From an uncultured Bacilli bacterium (GTDB lineage Bacteria; Bacillota_I; Bacilli_A; RF39; UBA660): a DNA stretch of 6,498 bases. The stretch spans positions 1 through 6,498 of the forward strand of contig CALVPC010000060.1 of NCBI GenBank assembly GCA_944350405.1, in the 5' to 3' direction. Below are positions 1 to 5,845 of the stretch, in pieces. The position numbers and the translations under genes are program-made. Each line of letters opens with the position of its first letter. The first letter of the stretch is position 1. The notes under the pieces are model-generated. The model searched no databases and was not told the origin of the DNA. It worked only from the letters and a program-made list of their open reading frames with translations.

Positions 1-74
1 ATTATGCATTTGCTATGGACAATGTTGGTAATATTAGTGAAGGCAAAAGTTTTGAAGTAAGTGAATTAAAATAG
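1..74 (+). CDS. C-terminal tail of a probable Ig-like/fibronectin-like domain surface protein (partial)
   Basis: The third reading frame is open from the left edge to the TAG at 72-74 and encodes 23 residues ending ...YAFAMDNVGNISEGKSFEV.... The pattern of a short aromatic strand followed by A-x-D-x-x-G-N-x-S-E is typical of the last beta-strands of Ig-like or fibronectin type III repeats in cell-wall or secreted Gram-positive proteins, where 'A.D.aGN.s' closes the domain. No sortase motif or C-terminal membrane anchor is present, so the protein would end on the domain itself. Only the tail is visible. The family call rests on this short motif, and the rest of the protein cannot be judged. 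Confidence 0.5.
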   Translation, partial: YAFAMDNVGNISEGKSFEVSELK

Positions 75-107
75 AAGAAATATAAGTTTTGTATTTTTTC
101 TTTTTTT
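73..107 (+). terminator. Possible weak rho-independent terminator after the left-edge gene
   Basis: Directly after the TAG stop, bases 73-80 (AGAAGAAA) can pair with 97-104 (TTTCTTTT, one G-U pair). A short inner stem and an AT-rich loop lie between them, and the T-tract runs on to 107. The stem is almost all A-T and uses up much of the T-run, so it is weak. The position between two separate functional units favours a real terminator. Confidence 0.35.
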
Positions 108-133
108 ATGGGCATATTAAAAATGGTGATATT

Positions 134-841
134 ATGGAAAATGAATTACTACAAGTTTCTATTAGATCTATTATATCTTTAGTTACTTTGTTTTTAGTTA
201 CAAAAATGATTGGAAAAAAACAAGTTTCAGAGCTTAGTTTGTTTGACTATGTAATTGGAATTTCAATAGGTAATTTTGCTGCGGAGATGACAATTAATCT
301 AGATTCTGATATATTACATGGGACACTTGCTGTTGTTATTTTTGGAGTTATTGCTTATGCTATTTCTATAGCGACTATGAAAAGCATTAAACTTAGAAGA
401 TTTTTTATGGGCGTTCCTACGGTAATTATTGAAAATGGTATTTTACTTGAGGAAGGTTTAAAAAAGGTAAAATATGATGTTAATGATTTTTTAGAACAAT
501 GTCGTGAGATGGGATATTTTGATATTTCTCAAATTGCATATGCAATTGTGGAATGTAGTGGAGAGCTTAGTATACTGCCTAAGGGCTTATATAAAAATGT
601 AAATATTAAAGATTTAGATTTGAAGCCTGAAGAGGCAAGTTTACTAGCTAATGTTATTATAGATGGTAAAATAATGGAGAATAATTTAAAAATTATGAAA
701 AAGGATGAAAAGTGGCTTTTAAAACAACTAAAAAATTTGGGAAAAAATAAAGAGAATATTTTGCTGGCTACTTTAGATAATAATGAAAAATTATTAGTTT
801 ATGATAAAAATATGAAAAAATCAGCAGATGTGCTTGAATAA
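134..841 (+). CDS. YetF/DUF421-family integral membrane protein
   Basis: This is a 235-residue protein of the DUF421 (YetF-like) family, a Bacillota membrane family with cytosolic C-terminal domains. YetF-type proteins in spore formers have been linked to spore or envelope physiology, but the biochemical role here is unknown. Two hydrophobic segments are clear (about residues 8-24 and 58-80). Between them is the family hallmark GKKQVSELSLFDYVIGISIGN, related to the usual 'GkRq.gqLt.fD.v..i.iG'. The soluble part carries G-V-P-T-V-I-I-E-N-G, then D-F-L-E-Q-C-R and YAIVECSGELSILPKG, all standard DUF421 landmarks, and a C-terminal strand region (ILLATLDNNEKLLVY). I chose ATG 134 because GGTGAT (125-130) lies just upstream. 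The in-frame ATG at 89 lies inside the T-rich tract, would add the unlikely leader MYFFFFYGH, and has no ribosome binding site. It is followed after 47 bases by the lipoprotein gene. The length is normal for the family. Confidence 0.85.
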   Translation: MENELLQVSIRSIISLVTLFLVTKMIGKKQVSELSLFDYVIGISIGNFAAEMTINLDSDILHGTLAVVIFGVIAYAISIATMKSIKLRRFFMGVPTVIIENGILLEEGLKKVKYDVNDFLEQCREMGYFDISQIAYAIVECSGELSILPKGLYKNVNIKDLDLKPEEASLLANVIIDGKIMENNLKIMKKDEKWLLKQLKNLGKNKENILLATLDNNEKLLVYDKNMKKSADVLE

Positions 842-842
842 T

Positions 843-871
843 TTGAAAATAAACTTTATTTATGATATGAT
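843..871 (+). promoter_or_regulatory. Candidate extended -10 promoter for the lipoprotein/DUF308 pair
   Basis: TTGAAA (843-848) and TATGAT (866-871) are separated by 17 bases, and TGA (863-865) directly precedes the -10 hexamer, giving an extended -10 (TGn-TATGAT). Transcription would start near 878, inside the GGAGG at 877-881, so the leader would be only about 11 bases. That is tight but matches the spacing seen before tsaE and the Nudix gene. A short palindrome (AAATAA-ACT-TTATTT, 847-861) overlaps the -35/spacer. AT-rich sequence makes chance matches common. Confidence 0.42.
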
Positions 872-888
872 TATATGGAGGTAATTAT

Positions 889-1281
889 ATGAAAATAAAG
901 TTTTTTTTAATAGTATTTGTTTTGTTATTTATTTCAGGGTGCTCTTTTGATGTTTATTCTAATCCAAAATATGGAGAAATGGCTATAGATGCATGGTTTA
1001 ATGATGAAACTTTGGGTGAAGTAAGAAGAGATGCTGAAAATATAAATGAAATAGTTTCAAAGGAATGTACTTTTGTGGAAAGTAAGGATAATAAGTATGT
1101 CTTTGATTGTAAAATAACATATAAAGAAAAAGGAGAGACAGTTATTCCACTTTCTAAGAATAGTGTAATTAATGTTTATGCAGTATTTATTAAAGAAGAT
1201 GGTGATTTATATAATTACAAAGTATATAACTCTCAGTATGGTGATGAGGTATGGAAAACTGATGAGTATTTAGAATATTAG
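889..1281 (+). CDS. Small putative lipoprotein, unrecognised family
   Basis: The 130-residue product starts with a classic lipoprotein signal peptide: two Lys (residues 2 and 4), a hydrophobic run (5-15) and the lipobox I-S-G-C with Cys18 as the lipidation site. It should therefore be processed by Lgt and Lsp and anchored on the outer face of the membrane, leaving about 113 mature residues. The mature part is polar, acidic and mixed in secondary structure. It has a pair of cysteines (60 and 74) flanking a beta-like stretch, and a C-terminal half with alternating hydrophobic/polar strands (NSVINVYAVF..., YNYKVYNSQYG). The cysteine pair could form a disulfide. I do not recognise the family. GGAGG (877-881) is seven bases before the ATG. 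The TAG stop overlaps the GGAGG of the next gene, so the two are almost certainly co-transcribed and translationally coupled. Confidence 0.8.
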   Translation: MKIKFFLIVFVLLFISGCSFDVYSNPKYGEMAIDAWFNDETLGEVRRDAENINEIVSKECTFVESKDNKYVFDCKITYKEKGETVIPLSKNSVINVYAVFIKEDGDLYNYKVYNSQYGDEVWKTDEYLEY

Positions 1282-1290
1282 GAGGATTTT

Positions 1291-1806
1291 ATGAATAAAA
1301 AAGGTTCATATATTTTAGGGGTTTTTCTTATAATTTTTGGGATTTTATTTATATTTAGTCCTGCGAATACTTTTGAGACTATTGTTTTAATCGCAGGAGT
1401 TAGTATTATTTTATTTAATGTAATTAGGATTTTATTTGCTCTTAAAAGCGATAATCCTTATGCAGCTTATTCTATTACTGGTTCAATAGTTGGAGTAATT
1501 TTTGGTTTTATTTTAATTAGTAGTAGAGATACTGCTATTAAGGTTATTCCAGTTCTTTTAGGTATTTGGCTTTTGGTTACTGGGATTTCTTCTTTTCTAT
1601 TTTTATTTAAATCTCATGCTAATAGTGGTTTGATTGTAAGGCCTGTTCTTAAGATAATATTAGGAGCGATTACTTTTGCTTTACCTATAATACCAGTGAT
1701 TGCAACGGGGATTGTTCTAGGAATTATACTTGTATTAGCAGGAGTTACCACTATTGTTAATGTTAAGGATGAAGAGGTTATTTACAAGGTTAAAGTAAAA
1801 AAATAA
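1291..1806 (+). CDS. HdeD/DUF308-type six-helix membrane protein
   Basis: The 171-residue protein is nearly all membrane. Hydrophobic segments at about 7-24, 28-50, 61-77, 84-106, 117-134 and 137-157 give six predicted helices in three similar hairpins, the pattern of the DUF308 (HdeD-like) family. The opening G-x-x-x-I-x-x-G-x-L-F-I-F-x-P ('lGiflIifGilfifsP') and the repeated 'llG.wll..Gi' (89-99) and 'vlGiilvlaGvttiv' (142-156) segments are the usual repeat signatures. HdeD itself is linked to acid resistance in Escherichia coli, but members in Gram-positives have no settled function and none should be assumed here. The tail after residue 158 is charged and Lys-rich, likely cytoplasmic. GGAGG (1281-1285) is five bases before the ATG and shares its first G with the preceding stop. 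The gene is closed by a strong terminator. Confidence 0.8.
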   Translation: MNKKGSYILGVFLIIFGILFIFSPANTFETIVLIAGVSIILFNVIRILFALKSDNPYAAYSITGSIVGVIFGFILISSRDTAIKVIPVLLGIWLLVTGISSFLFLFKSHANSGLIVRPVLKIILGAITFALPIIPVIATGIVLGIILVLAGVTTIVNVKDEEVIYKVKVKK

Positions 1807-1809
1807 AAT

Positions 1810-1834
1810 GGGGCTTGTATTGCCTCTTTTTTTT
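1810..1834 (+). terminator. Rho-independent terminator after the envelope operon
   Basis: GGGGC (1810-1814) pairs with GCCTC (1822-1826), with one G-U pair and a 7-base loop, followed by eight T (1827-1834). It is the most GC-rich stem between 842 and the tRNA cluster and begins only three bases after the TAA of the DUF308 gene. It separates the envelope genes from the tsa operon. Confidence 0.8.
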
Positions 1835-1844
1835 GTGATAAAAT
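1815..1844 (+). promoter_or_regulatory. Candidate extended -10 promoter of the tsaE-tsaB-rimI-tsaD operon
   Basis: TAAAAT (1839-1844) is preceded immediately by TGA (1836-1838), giving an extended -10. The only -35-like hexamer at suitable distance is the poor TTGTAT (1815-1820, spacer 18), which lies in the loop of the preceding terminator. Transcription would begin near 1851, at the GGTGAT that serves the GTG start at 1861. The operon sits directly after a strong terminator, so some promoter is needed here. Confidence 0.42.
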
Positions 1845-1860
1845 GATTTTGGTGATAAAA

Positions 1861-2313
1861 GTGGAATATAAAATAACATCATATAATGAAAAGGAAACTA
1901 TTGAACTAGCTGAGAATTTAGAGAGTGAAAAATTTCCTAATATGGTCATTTGTTTGAAAGGTAATTTGGGTAGTGGGAAGACTGTATTTACAAAAGGATT
2001 TGCAAGTGCTTTAGGAATTACTGATGTAATTACTTCGCCAACTTTTAATATTGTAAAAGAGTATTATAGTGGACAACTTCCTCTTTTTCATATGGATGTT
2101 TATCGTATAGATGAAACAGATGTAGAAATTGACTTTCATGAGTATTTTGTTAAAAAGGGTATATCTATAATTGAATGGGCAGATATGATTAGTGATGAAC
2201 TTCCTGATGAAAGATTAGAAATATCTTTTAAAATAATTAATGAAGATACAAGAATGTTAGTAATTAAACCATTTGGTAAGAAATATGAAGACTTATGTGA
2301 GGCTGTATTATGA
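1861..2313 (+). CDS. tsaE: tRNA threonylcarbamoyladenosine biosynthesis ATPase TsaE
   Basis: TsaE is the small P-loop ATPase that, with TsaB and TsaD, completes t6A at A37 of ANN-decoding tRNAs in the cytoplasm. All family landmarks are present (numbering from GTG 1861): Walker A GNLGSGKT (34-41), the S-P-T-F switch motif (59-62), H-M-D-V-Y-R (77-82, the Walker-B-like strand) and E-W-A-D (105-108). The length of 150 residues matches Bacillus YdiB (about 158). I prefer GTG 1861, preceded by GGTGAT (1851-1856). The in-frame ATG at 1843 would add MILVIK, overlaps the candidate -10 box and abuts the terminator T-run, so it would probably not be in the mRNA. The TGA stop overlaps the tsaB start in an ATGA, showing translational coupling. 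If the upstream ATG is used, the product is 156 residues. Confidence 0.93.
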   Translation: MEYKITSYNEKETIELAENLESEKFPNMVICLKGNLGSGKTVFTKGFASALGITDVITSPTFNIVKEYYSGQLPLFHMDVYRIDETDVEIDFHEYFVKKGISIIEWADMISDELPDERLEISFKIINEDTRMLVIKPFGKKYEDLCEAVL

Positions 2314-2939
2314 TAAGTCTTTTTTTAAATACTTCATTTAATTATTTGAATATTGCATTAGTTAAAAATAATTCTATGATAGATCAAATATATATAAAGT
2401 TGGATAAAGATTTATCACGTTTAGCTCTTTTTAATATAAAAAGTTTACTTGATAAAAATTCTTTAAAACCTGATATGGTGGATGAAGTAGTATGTGTACG
2501 TGGTCCTGGTTCTTTTACTGGACTTAGAGTGGGTGCAACTATTAGTAAAGTGTTTACATATTTTTTAAATAAAGAGCTTTATTCAGTTTCAAATTTATTG
2601 GTTATGGCAACTTCTTGCTCTGAAGATTATATTATTCCAATTATAGATGCTAGACGTGGATATGTTTATGGTGCTATTTATGATAGCAATTATAATGTTA
2701 TATTAGAAGAGTCTTATATAAAATTGGATAAATTAATAGATGTAGCATCTTCTCTTGATGGTAAATATTGTTATGTTTCTTATGATAATTTTGAAAATAT
2801 GAATGTTTTGCCTTATAAGCCAAATATTGATAATTTATATAAAAATATGAAGAAAAATGAAGAAGATCCTATGACATTTGTTCCTAATTATTTAAAGAAG
2901 CCTGAGGCAGAGGAAAATTTTAATGGTAAAAAAGATTGA
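2310..2939 (+). CDS. tsaB: tRNA threonylcarbamoyladenosine biosynthesis protein TsaB
   Basis: TsaB is the catalytically inactive ASKHA-fold paralogue that dimerises with TsaD and scaffolds the t6A transferase complex. Diagnostic features are the N-terminal L-N-T-S strand in place of the usual 'l.iDTS', and the highly conserved R-G-P-G-S-F-T-G-L-R-V-G segment at about residues 64-75. Next come the A-R-R-G-Y-V-Y-G-A segment ('DARr.evY.a') and the C-terminal P-N-Y-L-K-K-P signature ('P.Ylr.p'). At 209 residues it is slightly shorter than the usual 220-235, the shortening being in the divergent C-terminal half, which fits a scaffold protein under weak constraint. The ATG overlaps the tsaE stop (ATGA), with GAGG at 2299-2302. 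The last 17 bases overlap the acetyltransferase gene. Its place between tsaE and tsaD confirms the assignment. Confidence 0.92.
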   Translation: MISLFLNTSFNYLNIALVKNNSMIDQIYIKLDKDLSRLALFNIKSLLDKNSLKPDMVDEVVCVRGPGSFTGLRVGATISKVFTYFLNKELYSVSNLLVMATSCSEDYIIPIIDARRGYVYGAIYDSNYNVILEESYIKLDKLIDVASSLDGKYCYVSYDNFENMNVLPYKPNIDNLYKNMKKNEEDPMTFVPNYLKKPEAEENFNGKKD

Positions 2940-3300
2940 CTTTAATGATCTTATAGATTTTAATGTACAACCTACAGATAATCCTTTTACTTGTTATTTA
3001 GGTTATTTTGAATTTGATAAGATATTAGGATATATCGAGTATAATGTTTTATATGATACAATAGATATTGTTAATGTTTTTGTTAAGGAAGAATTTAGAA
3101 ATAAAGGGATTGGTTCTGCTTTGTTAAAGGAACTTATTGATTTAGCGAAGAATATGTCTTTAAAAAATATAACTTTAGAGGTTAATGTTTTAAATGATGC
3201 GGCTATAAAACTTTATAAGAAATTTAACTTTACTGTGGTTTCTATAAGAAGAGGATATTATAAGGGTATTGATGGTTATTTAATGGAGTTGATATTATGA
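2923..3300 (+). CDS. rimI: GNAT N-acetyltransferase, probable RimI (ribosomal protein S18 alanine acetyltransferase)
   Basis: This is a GCN5-related acetyltransferase of 125 residues. Motif A is clear: V-F-V-K-E-E-F-R-N-K-G-I-G-S-A-L-L, with R-x-x-G-x-G binding the acetyl-CoA pyrophosphate. It is followed by I-T-L-E-V-N-V-L-N-D-A-A-I-K-L-Y-K-K-F-N-F and the closing R-R-G-Y-Y-K-G-I-D-G-Y-L-M-E-L. The L-E-V glutamate and the Tyr in the YY pair correspond to the residues regarded as catalytic in RimI. RimI acetylates the N-terminal Ala of S18 and is commonly encoded between tsaB and tsaD, as here. The N-terminal part is about 20-25 residues shorter than typical RimI (about 150) and lacks the usual Trp-containing substrate-side helix, so the exact substrate is less certain than the fold. 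AGAGGA (2909-2914) precedes the ATG. The gene overlaps tsaB by 17 bases and tsaD by 4. Confidence 0.82.
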   Translation: MVKKIDFNDLIDFNVQPTDNPFTCYLGYFEFDKILGYIEYNVLYDTIDIVNVFVKEEFRNKGIGSALLKELIDLAKNMSLKNITLEVNVLNDAAIKLYKKFNFTVVSIRRGYYKGIDGYLMELIL

Positions 3301-4301
3301 AAGATATATATATTTTAGGGATAGAAACAAGTTGTGATGAAACTAGTTGTTCTATTATTAAAAATGGTTCTGAGGAGATAAGTACAACTGTACTTAGTCA
3401 GGTAGATATTCATACTTTATATGGGGGAGTAGTTCCTGAAATAGCTAGTCGTAATCATGTTAAGGATATAGTTTTTGTTATAAATAAATGTCTTACAGAT
3501 GCTAAAATGAGTATGGATATGATTGATGGTATTGCTGTTACTTATGGTCCTGGACTTGTTGGTTCTTTACTTGTTGGAATCGAGGCTGCTAAAACTTTAG
3601 CTTATATATTTGATAAGCCTTTGATTCCAGTTCATCATATAAGAAGTCATATATATGCTAATAATTTGGAAAAAGAGCTTAAATTTCCTTTAATTTGTTT
3701 AGTTATTAGTGGTGGTCATACTGAACTTTTACTTATTAAGGATCATTTTAATATAACAAAAATAGGTTCTACGTTAGATGATGCTGTTGGGGAATGCTAT
3801 GATAAAGTAGCAAGAGTTATGGGGATATCATATCCTGGTGGACCTGTTATAGATAAAATGGCCCATGATGGTAAACCTATTTATGATCTTCCAATTCCGT
3901 TAAATGATGATAGTTATAATTTTAGTTTTAGTGGCCTTAAAAGTGCAGTTATTAATCTTTATCACAATTATGAACAAGCTGGTAAGACGATAGATAAAAA
4001 TTGTTTAGCTTCTTCTTTTCAAGATGTTGTAATTAGTTCTCTTACTACTAAAACTATGCGTGCTTTAAAAGAATATAATGTAAATAATTTAGTACTTGCT
4101 GGGGGTGTGTCTGCTAATAAGGGTATAAGAGAGAAATTTGAGCAGTTATGTAAAGAGGGAAATATAGATTTTAGTTTTCCAAAAATAGAATATTGTACAG
4201 ATAATGCTGCGATGGTGGGAGCAGCAGGATATTTTTTATATAAGGAAGGTAAATTTACTGATTTGAAGCTTAATGCTGATTCTAGTGCTGAGTTAGTTTA
4301 A
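3297..4301 (+). CDS. tsaD: tRNA N6-adenosine threonylcarbamoyltransferase TsaD
   Basis: TsaD is the catalytic subunit that transfers the threonylcarbamoyl group from TC-AMP (made by TsaC/Sua5, not in this window) to N6 of A37 in ANN-decoding tRNAs. The 334 residues match the family length (about 335-345). The ASKHA landmarks appear in order: G-I-E-T-S-C-D-E-T (8-16), S-R-N-H (51-54), G-P-G-L-V-G-S-L-L-V-G (84-94), V-H-H-I-R-S-H (112-118), S-G-G-H-T (138-142), L-D-D-A-V-G-E-C-Y-D-K (160-170), F-S-F-S-G-L-K (209-215), L-A-G-G-V-S-A-N (267-274) and T-D-N-A-A-M (301-306). The metal ligands H114, H118 and D302 are intact, so the enzyme should be active. The start overlaps the rimI stop (ATGA), and GGAG-TTGAT (3285-3293) is its ribosome binding site. 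It is the last gene of the operon. No convincing terminator follows it before the tRNA promoter. Confidence 0.97.
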   Translation: MKDIYILGIETSCDETSCSIIKNGSEEISTTVLSQVDIHTLYGGVVPEIASRNHVKDIVFVINKCLTDAKMSMDMIDGIAVTYGPGLVGSLLVGIEAAKTLAYIFDKPLIPVHHIRSHIYANNLEKELKFPLICLVISGGHTELLLIKDHFNITKIGSTLDDAVGECYDKVARVMGISYPGGPVIDKMAHDGKPIYDLPIPLNDDSYNFSFSGLKSAVINLYHNYEQAGKTIDKNCLASSFQDVVISSLTTKTMRALKEYNVNNLVLAGGVSANKGIREKFEQLCKEGNIDFSFPKIEYCTDNAAMVGAAGYFLYKEGKFTDLKLNADSSAELV

Positions 4302-4336
4302 TTTAATAAACTTTTCAAAAAAATGTCAAAAAAGTC

Positions 4337-4365
4337 TTGCCAAAACATAAAATATATAGTAATAT
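4337..4365 (+). promoter_or_regulatory. Promoter of the tRNA cluster
   Basis: TTGCCA (4337-4342, five of six to consensus) and TAATAT (4360-4365) are exactly 17 bases apart, with A/T-rich sequence upstream (4315-4336) that could act as an UP element. Transcription would start near 4372, about 26 bases before the first tRNA. This is the architecture usual for stable-RNA promoters in low-GC Gram-positives. Confidence 0.65.
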
Positions 4366-4397
4366 TTATATTGCTTAATGACAAATTATGAGCAAAT

Positions 4398-4474
<77 letters not shown>

Positions 4475-4480
4475 TTTTTT

Positions 4481-4557
4481 GCCTCAATAGCTCAGTCGGT
4501 TAGAGCACTTGACTGTTAATCAAGGGGTCCTAGGTTCGAGTCCTAGTTGAGGCGCCA
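4481..4557 (+). tRNA. tRNA-Asn (anticodon GTT)
   Basis: The acceptor GCCTCAA (4481-4487) pairs with TTGAGGC (4547-4553), the discriminator is G and CCA is encoded (4555-4557). The anticodon stem CTTGA/TCAAG encloses loop CTGTTAA with anticodon GTT at 4515-4517. The T-arm CTAGG-TTCGAGT-CCTAG is perfect. U36-A37 makes this a second predicted t6A substrate. Only three bases separate it from the following tRNA, so the cluster is one precursor transcript. Confidence 0.97.
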
Positions 4558-4560
4558 TAT

Positions 4561-4637
4561 GGCCAGTTGGTGAAGTGGTTTAACACACCGCCCTTTCACG
4601 GCGGCATTCACGGGTTCAAATCCCGTACTGGTCACCA
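4561..4637 (+). tRNA. tRNA-Glu (anticodon TTC)
   Basis: The acceptor GGCCAGT (4561-4567) pairs with ACTGGTC (4627-4633, one G-U). The anticodon stem CCGCC/GGCGG holds loop CTTTCAC with anticodon TTC at 4595-4597. The T-arm CACGGG-TTCAAAT-CCCGT is intact, the discriminator is A, and CCA is encoded (4635-4637). The CCGCCCTTTCACGGCGG anticodon arm is the form typical of Bacillota tRNA-Glu. It decodes GAR codons and is not a t6A target. It is the last gene of the cluster. Confidence 0.96.
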
Positions 4638-4647
4638 AATTGTTAAT

Positions 4648-4665
4648 AAATCCTGAATAGGATTT
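4648..4665 (+). other. Short hairpin in the tRNA trailer
   Basis: AAATCCT (4648-4654) and AGGATTT (4659-4665) form a perfect 7-bp stem with loop GAAT, ten bases after the tRNA-Glu CCA. Only one T lies beyond the stem before A4667, so it is unlikely to terminate. It may shape or protect the 3' trailer before maturation. Confidence 0.45.
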
Positions 4666-4682
4666 TAGATTGCTGATACAGG

Positions 4683-4711
4683 GTATATTCTTAATAGAAT
4701 ATGCTTTTTTT
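4683..4711 (+). terminator. Rho-independent terminator of the tRNA cluster
   Basis: GTATATTCT (4683-4691) pairs with AGAATATGC (4696-4704) in a 9-bp stem (one G-U) with the 4-base loop TAAT, followed by seven T (4705-4711). It ends the stable-RNA transcript and isolates it from the methyltransferase gene. Confidence 0.85.
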
Positions 4712-4813
4712 ATATTTTAAGTTTAATTCTTTAGAAAAATGTTCTTCGTTTAATTTAAAAAAAAAGCAATGTTTTTAGAATCATAATGCTTTACTAGAAT
4801 ATTAAACAATGAT
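4712..4813. other. AT-rich intergenic stretch before the methyltransferase gene
   Basis: No coding frame or RNA gene is visible. The hexamer TAGAAT, five of six to the -10 consensus, occurs twice, at 4776-4781 and 4795-4800. The second copy would give a start about 7 bases before the ATG at 4814, but neither copy has a convincing -35. An imperfect inverted repeat built on AAAGCA (near 4762) and TGCTTT (4787-4792) is also present. None of this is strong in such AT-rich sequence. Confidence 0.3.
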
Positions 4814-5845
4814 ATGAATATTGTACATGGTGTATATGAACCACCAAATAATATCCCTATATTAAGATATAAGGTAAATAATGAAGATTACAAGATAGTT
4901 GTTTTAGGAACCGATTCGATGATTTTATCTTGTATCAACTGGTTAGCTATAGAAAATATCAGTCCTAATTATGTGTTTAATAATTTAAATGATTTGGATC
5001 AGTTAAATCAATTTGATAAGTATTTTTTAATACTAACAGATGTTAATTATAAATATCCTGCGTTTCAATCTCAATTGATAAAGAAAATGAATGATAATAA
5101 TATAAAAGATTATTTGTGCCCATATGATTATGAAAAAATACCAAAGCATGATATTGAATATTTAGAATATTTTCAACACAAAGAAAAAGAAATCTTGCAA
5201 ATGCTAAATATGTTATATGATGATAAGTCTAAAGAAGTTTATGTAGAATATATAAGAACAAAGATGTATGCAGACTTTTATAGATTAAAACAAAATCCTA
5301 CTTGGATAAAGTATTTTGATAAAGATGTGTATAATCATATTTCAGATGAAACTTTTGTCAATTGTGGAAGTTCTAATGGTGACACATTGTTTTATTATTT
5401 AGAAAATTTCAAAGATGATTTTAAAAGAATATACGCATTAGAAGGAGACAAAGAAAGAGTAAGACAATTTCGAGACAATTTAAATTATATTCCGGAAAAT
5501 ATCCGAAAGAAAGTAATAAGTATAAATACTTATGTTGATAATACAGAAAATAAAATAGATTGTGTTTGTAATAATGATAAAGTATCTTTAATAAATATGG
5601 ATATAGAAGGAATGGAACTTGAGGCTTTAAAAGGTGCAAAACAAACAATATTAGGGAATAAACCTGTAATAGCTGCATGTGCTTATCATTTACCAACTGA
5701 TTTATATGAGTTGCCAATGTATATTAAAAATTTATCTGATGATTATGAAATATTTTATAGAAAGTATGCTTCTACATTTAGAAATAAATTAAGAAACGCA
5801 GAGTTAGTAATGTATGCAGTTCCACAAAAAAGATTGGTGAGATAA
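4814..5845 (+). CDS. FkbM-family SAM-dependent methyltransferase with a distinct N-terminal domain
   Basis: The C-terminal half of this 343-residue protein is an FkbM-type methyltransferase. Motif I is F-V-N-C-G-S-S-N-G-D-T (181-191), followed by I-Y-A-L-E-G-D (207-212, ribose-binding Glu210). The family signatures M-D-I-E-G-M-E-L-E-A-L-K-G-A (262-275) and A-Y-H-L-P-T-D-L-Y-E-L-P (290-301) follow. FkbM enzymes commonly O-methylate sugars of exopolysaccharides, glycolipids or natural products. Asn183 replaces the usual Asp of 'DvGa.dGd', but the SAM-binding glycines remain. Residues 26-75 resemble a Rossmann-like alpha/beta unit (YKIVVLG...) without a clear G-x-G-x-x-G, and 110-160 are helical and charged. 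I cannot assign this half. ATG 4814 is the first possible start and lacks a Shine-Dalgarno. No glycosyltransferase lies nearby. The gene ends directly against the convergent Nudix gene. Confidence 0.82.
   Translation: MNIVHGVYEPPNNIPILRYKVNNEDYKIVVLGTDSMILSCINWLAIENISPNYVFNNLNDLDQLNQFDKYFLILTDVNYKYPAFQSQLIKKMNDNNIKDYLCPYDYEKIPKHDIEYLEYFQHKEKEILQMLNMLYDDKSKEVYVEYIRTKMYADFYRLKQNPTWIKYFDKDVYNHISDETFVNCGSSNGDTLFYYLENFKDDFKRIYALEGDKERVRQFRDNLNYIPENIRKKVISINTYVDNTENKIDCVCNNDKVSLINMDIEGMELEALKGAKQTILGNKPVIAACAYHLPTDLYELPMYIKNLSDDYEIFYRKYASTFRNKLRNAELVMYAVPQKRLVR

Noticed and set aside
89..133. Upstream ATG (89) as the start of the DUF421 protein
   Set aside because: It lies in the T-rich tract after the previous gene, has no Shine-Dalgarno and would add an unlikely 15-residue leader. 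ATG 134 has GGTGAT before it and fits the family N-terminus.
4638..4813. Possible riboswitch, T-box or fourth tRNA after the tRNA cluster
   Set aside because: No T-box core, no cloverleaf and no known riboswitch core is visible. The hairpins are explained by a tRNA trailer and terminator.
5421..5717. A 98-codon open frame on the minus strand inside the methyltransferase gene
   Set aside because: It is rich in Leu, Tyr and Phe, as expected for the antisense of an AT-rich gene. It has no ribosome binding site and lies wholly within a well-supported FkbM coding region.
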